A DNA stretch of 64,000 nt from Mycobacterium kyogaense. GTDB taxonomy: Bacteria; Actinomycetota; Actinomycetes; Mycobacteriales; Mycobacteriaceae. The notes beneath the pieces were generated by a model, which saw nothing but the letters and a program-made list of their open reading frames with translations, did not search any database and had not been told where the DNA came from. The stretch spans positions 1 through 64,000 of the forward strand of contig NZ_QJUA01000019.1 in assembly GCF_003254575.1 (NCBI RefSeq). Direction: 5' to 3'. Shown in pieces: positions 59,586-64,000 of this stretch. Within the stretch, counting starts at the first letter, position 1. Each line of letters opens with the position of its first letter. Position numbers and translations under genes: made by a program.

Positions 59586-60203
59586 ATGAGCGGACGCACC
59601 CTTTCGGCCGAGCAGATCGACGAGCAGTGGCGTGCGTGGACTCCAGATGAGGTGTCGCGCCGGCTGGCCGCGGTCGCTGCGCCATGGTGCGTTGCCGGCG
59701 GGTGGGCGTTGGAATTGTTCGCCGAGTCGGCGGCCCGTGATCATGATGACCTTGAGATCGCGGTGCCGGCAGAACGATTCGATGAGATCATGAACGCGTT
59801 GCCTGGTTTCGAATGGGACGTCGCCGGCGATGGTCAAGTCTGGCCGTTCCCGCAGCACCGTGCCGACCACTTTCAGACGTGGCTGCGCGAACCCGCGACC
59901 GGCATGTACCGGGTTGACGTGTTGCGTGAGCCCACCATCGCCGGTCGTTGGGTCTGCCGACGCGACACGTCGATCTCGCTGTCCTACGACCAACTCATCC
60001 TGCGCAATCCAGACGGTGTCCCCTACGTCATTCCCGAGGTGGCACTGCTGTTCAAGGCCAAGCACGCGCGCCCGAAGGATCACGCCGACTTCGGCAACGT
60101 CCGGCCGATGCTGTCGCCCGAGAGACGCACCCGGCTACTCGGCTGGCTCTCCCGAGTGCACCCCGGACACCCCTGGGTCGACGCTCTCACCGCCGAGAGG
60201 TAA
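59586..60203 (+). CDS. Aminoglycoside-2''-adenylyltransferase/LinA-like nucleotidyltransferase
   Basis: The protein has 205 residues. The nucleotidyltransferase core is WCVAGGWALELF followed by RDHDDLEIAVP, which supplies the two metal-binding acids (DDLE). C-terminal blocks VIPEVALLFKAKHARPKDHA and VHPGHPWVDAL match the family (PF10706 type) that includes ANT(2'') and relatives of lincosamide nucleotidyltransferases. Whether it modifies a drug is unknown. The ATG at 59586 has no strong Shine-Dalgarno. It starts the accessory-like region. Confidence 0.82.
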   Translation: MSGRTLSAEQIDEQWRAWTPDEVSRRLAAVAAPWCVAGGWALELFAESAARDHDDLEIAVPAERFDEIMNALPGFEWDVAGDGQVWPFPQHRADHFQTWLREPATGMYRVDVLREPTIAGRWVCRRDTSISLSYDQLILRNPDGVPYVIPEVALLFKAKHARPKDHADFGNVRPMLSPERRTRLLGWLSRVHPGHPWVDALTAER

Positions 60204-60356
60204 GGCACCGCCGAAAAGCAGAACTCTGATGCCCCAAGCTCCAGCCAACCCGTGCCGGGATGATCACGGAGGCCAGCTACAGCCACACCTTGTCTCAGGT
60301 CGCGGTGCCCAAAAAACGTGTCGACGGGCGCTGTCGTCCCCTGATGCGATTGCGGC

Positions 60357-61100
60357 ATGGCAAATGAGTTGTGGCCATTGCGGGATCTGGAGGTAGCGAC
60401 TCCCCGGCTGACGTTGCGTTACGTCAGTGACGCTTTAGGCGATGAACTCGCCGTACTCGCAGCGCAGGGCATCCACGAGCCCGCCACCATGCTGTTCTCC
60501 ACCCCATGGACCGATGTGCCTTCCCCGGAGCTGGAACGCAACACGCTGCGCTTCTATTGGCGCAACCGTGCCGAGACGACCGTGACGCGGTGGCATCTCA
60601 ACTTGGCTGCCATCGTCGAAGGAAACGTGGTGGGAATGTGCTCTCTAGAGGCGGAACATTTTCCGACACAGCGGACCGTCGAAACCGGATCGTGGCTTGG
60701 GCGCCGTTACCAGTCTCAGGGCATCGGGACCGAGATGCGCCACGCAGCGCTACACCTGGCCTTTATTGGCTTGCAGGCTGATCAGGCCACCACCAGCGCC
60801 TGGCACGACAACACAGCATCGCTACGCTTGACACGGTCACTGCCCTACACCGAGACGGGCACCAGCACACGCCCGCGCCGCGACCAGGACGACATGATGA
60901 TCGAATTCGCCATGACATCGGCACGGTGGCAGACCATCCGTCGCGACGACATCCGGCTCAAGGAAATCGACGCAGCTCGCTCGCAACTCGACACCGCACA
61001 TCTCGAAGACTGTTTAGCCTGTCGTGACTGCGCTATGAAGACGTCGGCAGCCCCCGCTGTCTCGATTCTGAGAATGGTTAGGCCTCTCGCAGCAGGATAG
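60357..61100 (+). CDS. GNAT family N-acetyltransferase with unusual C-terminal extension
   Basis: The protein has 247 residues. The GNAT core covers about 10-190: ATPRLTLRYVSDALGDELAV, VVGMCSLEAEHFPTQRTVET and the acetyl-CoA loop LGRRYQSQGIGTEMRHAA. The last 40 residues (with CLACRDCAMKTS) do not look like the family, so the normal 3' end may have been lost or shifted. It could be a RimJ/RimL-like or resistance-type enzyme. The gap before it (60204-60356) has a GTCTCA motif at 60292 and no gene. Confidence 0.75.
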   Translation: MANELWPLRDLEVATPRLTLRYVSDALGDELAVLAAQGIHEPATMLFSTPWTDVPSPELERNTLRFYWRNRAETTVTRWHLNLAAIVEGNVVGMCSLEAEHFPTQRTVETGSWLGRRYQSQGIGTEMRHAALHLAFIGLQADQATTSAWHDNTASLRLTRSLPYTETGTSTRPRRDQDDMMIEFAMTSARWQTIRRDDIRLKEIDAARSQLDTAHLEDCLACRDCAMKTSAAPAVSILRMVRPLAAG

Positions 61101-61145
61101 AGTGCGTCTGAGCGCAGCGCCAAAGTTATTCGCTCTGTTGTGTAT

Positions 61146-61478
61146 TCAACAAGTAGTGGCCGGTTTCCTCGCCTTGGCGACTTCGGGATCGAGCATGTAC
61201 AGCCCCGCGATCGTTCGGTTGTCGCGGAAGGTGACACGGGCGCCGAAGTCGCCGGCCTCGAAGGCCAACGGCGTGTTGGTGATGGTGAAGTCGCCAGCGC
61301 GCACGGCGTCGGTATCTCCGTGGCTCTCGTATGCCCCGGCCATCCCCGCGAGGTAGGCCCACGCTTCGGCAAGCCCTTCCTCGGTGAGTCCCAGCAGCCC
61401 AAAAAGCGTTGACGCGTGACAGGTTTCGAGCGCGCGACGTCGACGTACCGTAGGAAATTGCTGACGGCTAGGGATCAT
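61146..61478 (-). CDS. DUF3887-like protein, probably truncated at the N-terminus
   Basis: The protein has about 110 residues. Residues 30-100 match the DUF3887 pattern: LTEEGLAEAWAYLAGMAGAY, then FTITNTPLAFEAGDFGARV, RDNRTIAGLYMLDPEVA. The usual 50-60 residue beginning is missing and replaced by a basic stretch (RRRRALETCHAS), so this is likely a remnant or a short variant. The ATG at 61478 has an AGAAAG element. Function unknown. Confidence 0.6.
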   Translation of the reverse strand: MIPSRQQFPTVRRRRALETCHASTLFGLLGLTEEGLAEAWAYLAGMAGAYESHGDTDAVRAGDFTITNTPLAFEAGDFGARVTFRDNRTIAGLYMLDPEVAKARKPATTC

Positions 61479-61571
61479 CTGTCTGCTTTCTAGAGAATGA
61501 AGACAGCGCAGATTCAACCTTGGGTCGAGCACCTCAAGTGAGAACCTGCCGAAGTGCTCGATACTGAGCCG

Positions 61572-62057
61572 ATGCTAGAGCCGTTCGTGCCGCCGGAGCT
61601 GTACTACGCGCAGCTCGCCCGCGTGAGACAGGGCGCCGGGGCGCTGATCACCACCCCGGATGGAAGGGTGGTGATGTACGACGTGACCTACCGCGACTAT
61701 CTCGAACTGCCGGGCGGTGCGGTCGAAACAGGTGAGACACCGCCGGCGGCATGCGCGCGGGAATGCCGCGAAGAGTTGGGCATCGACATCGCCGTCGGGC
61801 GGTTGCTGGTGCTGGATCACCAGACCGATGAGGGTGACCGGGGCGACTCGGTCATGTTCGTCTACGACGGAGGTGTTGTCGACGAGGCCGATCTTCGGTC
61901 GGTTCCAGCCAGCCAGGAGGGCCACGGCATGGCATTTGTTGATCCCGCCACGTTGGCTGGCGCCACGCTCCCCCGGTTAGCTCAACGAATTCGCGCCGCG
62001 TTGATTGCCAGACACACCGCACGCTTCGTTGAAATGATCAACGGGGAGACTCGCTGA
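61572..62057 (+). CDS. NUDIX hydrolase
   Basis: The protein has 161 residues. A complete Nudix box is present, GGAVETGETPPAACARECRE with EELG following, inside a typical fold starting GALITTPDGRVVMYDVT. Such enzymes hydrolyse nucleoside diphosphates linked to another group; the box alone does not fix the substrate. The ATG at 61572 is used; the in-frame GTG at 61554 is an alternative. Confidence 0.87.
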   Translation: MLEPFVPPELYYAQLARVRQGAGALITTPDGRVVMYDVTYRDYLELPGGAVETGETPPAACARECREELGIDIAVGRLLVLDHQTDEGDRGDSVMFVYDGGVVDEADLRSVPASQEGHGMAFVDPATLAGATLPRLAQRIRAALIARHTARFVEMINGETR

Positions 62058-62102
62058 CAACCTCTGCATCCCTGCATTCTTGAGTCGGTCCCATCTTGCG
62101 TG

Positions 62103-62773
62103 CTACGCGTTGTCTTGTTGCACGACAACAACAATGGTGGGCCCGTTGTTCTCATCGGCGGGGAGGCGTAGGTCGGCCACGAGTCGCAACCCCGCCCATT
62201 GCACGAGGGCGATGAGCTGTTCTGGCTGCCACTGGTAGGTGGTCCACTTGACCGGTACCCCGTTGTAGGCCTCGGGACGCTCGACGTCGCGCTCACCGGC
62301 GTGGGTGGCGATGATCAACTGCCCGCCAGGGCGCAGCGCCGCGGCGAAAAGGCCAGAACGCCGGGCAGAATGTCGCGCGGCAGGTTGAACAGGGACCACC
62401 AGCCCAGGACTCCGCCCAGCGATGCTGGTAGGAGGTCGAGGTCGGTCGCCGAGCCGACGGTGAACGTGCACTGAGGATGCAGGCGCCGTGCGTGGTCAAT
62501 CATCCGTGGCGAAAGGTCGACCCCTGAGACCTCGATCCCGCGCTCGGCGAGATAGGCCGTGACCGTGCCCGGTCCGCAGCCGACATCGAGGACAGGGCCG
62601 ATCGGCGCGACGGTGTCCGCGAACGCATCCATGGCTGCTTTCAGCCACGGGTGGGTGCGGATGTCGCCAATGCCCGTGGTCGTCACCATCTCGACGTAGT
62701 TAGCGGCCGCACGGTCATAGGAGTCGCGAACAGCGTCGAGATCGGCGGGCTGCAGATTTGATCGCGAAGGCAC
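62103..62773 (-). pseudogene. Class I SAM methyltransferase broken by a frameshift
   Basis: The first part (from 62773) has SYDRAAANYVEMV, VLDVGCGPGTVTAYLAERG and SLFNLPRDILPGVLA, then shifts out of frame near 62347-62352. The rest continues in another frame as LFAAALRPGGQLIIATHAGE through VVVVQQDNA, ending at 62103. One more C in the CC/TTTT stretch would rejoin them into about 222 residues. A mutation or a base-call error are both possible. Confidence 0.75.
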
Positions 62774-62875
62774 GCAGGTGACGATAGTGATAACCGCCCG
62801 TGTTCACCTTCTCGTCCTTCGGAGACTGAAGACGGATCAGTTCCTGTCTCGCGCGGTCGACTCTGACTCACCACA

Positions 62876-63529
62876 TCACGGCGGAGTGAGCGTCGGAGGC
62901 CCCCCGAGATGTTGAGTGTCCGCGAGTGCGGCCACCTGCCGATTGTGGAAGAAATCGTCCTGACGCAGAGTGGTGATGCTGCCGGGGGTTGACCGAAATT
63001 TGGCGTAGCCCAGCGACTCCAGTGGCATCTGTATCCAGGCGGCGATGACGAAGGTCAGCACGAACCCGTGGGTCACGATCACCTGGTACTCGACGGGGCT
63101 CGCAATGATCGATTCCATCGCTGAATAGACCCGCGCCGCGAAATCGCCCTTCCTCTCGGCCCCCGGTACGCCCTCGTCGTGGTTGAGCCGGTCACCGACA
63201 ACCGGCGGGGGAACAAAGCGCTCGTCAAGCCAGCGCTGAGGGCGTCCTTCCGCTATGCCGTAGGACTTCTCCCGTAGGCGACGATCCAGTGTTACGGCCG
63301 AGCCAACAGCATTGCTGATCTGCTCAGCGGTGCGTCGGGCGCGCAGTGAGTCCGACGAGACAATGCCCGGGGTGACCCCGGCCCGAATTTGTCCACGTAT
63401 CCATCGCGCGATCGACACCGCCTCGGCCAAGCCCCGCGCCGTCAAGTCGGAGTCGTACCAGCCACCGACCAAACCTTCTCGATGATGAGTGGCTTCTGGA
63501 TGGGTCACTACGTAGATCGTTCTTCCCAC
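62876..63529 (-). CDS. Histidine phosphatase superfamily protein with THP in place of RHG
   Basis: The protein has 217 residues. The N-terminal motif reads VTHPEATHHREGLVGGWYDS, so the usual RHG is THP: the His is kept and the Arg changed. Other landmarks are present: SSDSLRARRTAEQI, the loop with EKSYGIAEG, and VTHGFVLTF with the second His. The variant occurs in a recognisable subfamily, so the protein may still be a phosphatase of altered activity. Confidence 0.8.
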   Translation of the reverse strand: MGRTIYVVTHPEATHHREGLVGGWYDSDLTARGLAEAVSIARWIRGQIRAGVTPGIVSSDSLRARRTAEQISNAVGSAVTLDRRLREKSYGIAEGRPQRWLDERFVPPPVVGDRLNHDEGVPGAERKGDFAARVYSAMESIIASPVEYQVIVTHGFVLTFVIAAWIQMPLESLGYAKFRSTPGSITTLRQDDFFHNRQVAALADTQHLGGPPTLTPP

Positions 63530-63613
63530 GCCCCACCGTAGCGAGGCTCAACCACCCCGACCCAGTTCGTCTCAGATTTGGCACGGCAGATCTTGTCTCA
63601 GTCGACCAAGGTC

Positions 63614-64000
63614 CTAGGAGTCTTCGCGGCCACCCGCTGGTAGATACTTGACCAAACGATCGAGCAGGTCTACATCGCAACGCTGCGGCCGCTTTTCCAC
63701 ATGTGCCGGGATCCCGGTGGCCGGCAGTGACCACACGACCCTGCCCGGTCCAACGCGCTCTAGGGCGACGTACCATTCGCGCAACGGCTCAGCCAGCCGC
63801 GCGTGCAGCTCAAAGGATCGCCGCTGACGAGTGGTGTCTGCTTTCTTGTGCTCGCGCAATACCTCCATGGGTGGAATCGACACAATCACTGCATCACCGA
63901 ATCCCAGGCGTCCATCCGCGAACGCTGTTCTCACATAGCCCAATTCTTGGAGAAACCTCGACCACGGCGCTGCTCCCACGCGTGCCAAGCACCATGAGTA
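63614..64000 (-). CDS. Hypothetical protein, 5' end outside the window
   Basis: The frame is open to base 64000 and gives at least 129 residues. Visible segments are LARVGAAPWSRFLQELGYVR, FGDAVIVSIPPMEVLREHKK and WYVALERVGPGRVVWSLPAT. No family is recognised. GTCTCA motifs lie just downstream at 63569 and 63595. A TTG at 63988 could be an internal start, so the real length is unknown. Confidence 0.45.
   Translation of the reverse strand, partial: YSWCLARVGAAPWSRFLQELGYVRTAFADGRLGFGDAVIVSIPPMEVLREHKKADTTRQRRSFELHARLAEPLREWYVALERVGPGRVVWSLPATGIPAHVEKRPQRCDVDLLDRLVKYLPAGGREDS

Noticed and set aside
1..64000. CRISPR array, tRNA or rRNA genes, prophage or transposase
   Set aside because: Reading the gaps by eye shows no spaced direct repeats, no tRNA-like cloverleaf and no integrase or transposase frame. 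A covariance search would be needed to exclude small RNAs.

Overview
The window reads as chromosomal DNA of a rapidly growing mycobacterium (Mycobacterium/Mycolicibacterium type). The evidence is high GC with short intergenic gaps, a DUF222/HNH protein of the 13E12 repeat family with a mycobacterial-type LexA box, an exported cutinase, a DUF732 protein, an Arr-type rifampin ADP-ribosyltransferase, an F420/FMN-type PPOX reductase and many TANNNT promoters 6-8 nt upstream of start codons, which implies leaderless mRNAs. I see no rRNA, tRNA, CRISPR array, phage module or transposase gene. The species cannot be fixed from sequence alone.

Layout. 1-12.5 kb: a type II NADH dehydrogenase cut by the left edge, a PAS-GGDEF protein, an acyltransferase facing a TetR across a perfect palindrome, an S4 protein, a translationally coupled operon of exported heme peroxidase, cytochrome b561 and cutinase, a MASE1-PAS-GGDEF-EAL protein and a double universal stress protein. 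12.5-20.7 kb: APC permease, semialdehyde dehydrogenase and LysR, then a ThrE-like exporter, fumarase, and an SDR divergent from a TetR. 20.7-26 kb: methyltransferases around a sulfite oxidase / LysR / TDT transporter group. 26-33.5 kb: many small exported proteins (DUF732, a 35-residue peptide, a CAP protein, DUF4174, a CIA30 lipoprotein, a coiled-coil peptidase-like protein), two paralogous TetRs, and an OhrR-like MarR coupled to DoxX. 33.1-46 kb: Arr, PadR with nitronate monooxygenase, a PPOX reductase, AraC, TetR with sulfatase, HchA, ArsR with a VOC protein, a YdcF lipoprotein, and a MerR divergent from SnoaL and SDR genes. 46-59.4 kb: 13E12 HNH, YaeQ, MFS, GAF-GGDEF, a streptogramin lyase-like propeller, amidase, DinB, TetR with a membrane protein, a frameshifted MFS coupled to a MerR-controlled hydrolase, and a hydrolase/thioesterase/monooxygenase group. 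59.4-64 kb: an accessory-looking run of a nucleotidyltransferase, GNAT, a DUF3887 remnant, NUDIX, a broken methyltransferase and a histidine phosphatase.

The main theme is local one-component regulation. At least fourteen regulators (TetR x6, LysR x2, MerR x2, MarR, PadR, ArsR, AraC) each sit beside one or two enzymes, and several have visible palindromic operators. The most promising less-described items are the peroxidase/cytochrome b561/cutinase operon, the two MerR-type promoter regions with 19-bp spacers, the 35-residue exported peptide coupled to the DUF732 gene, and a Tat-type sulfatase whose active site reads CTSSR instead of CxPxR.
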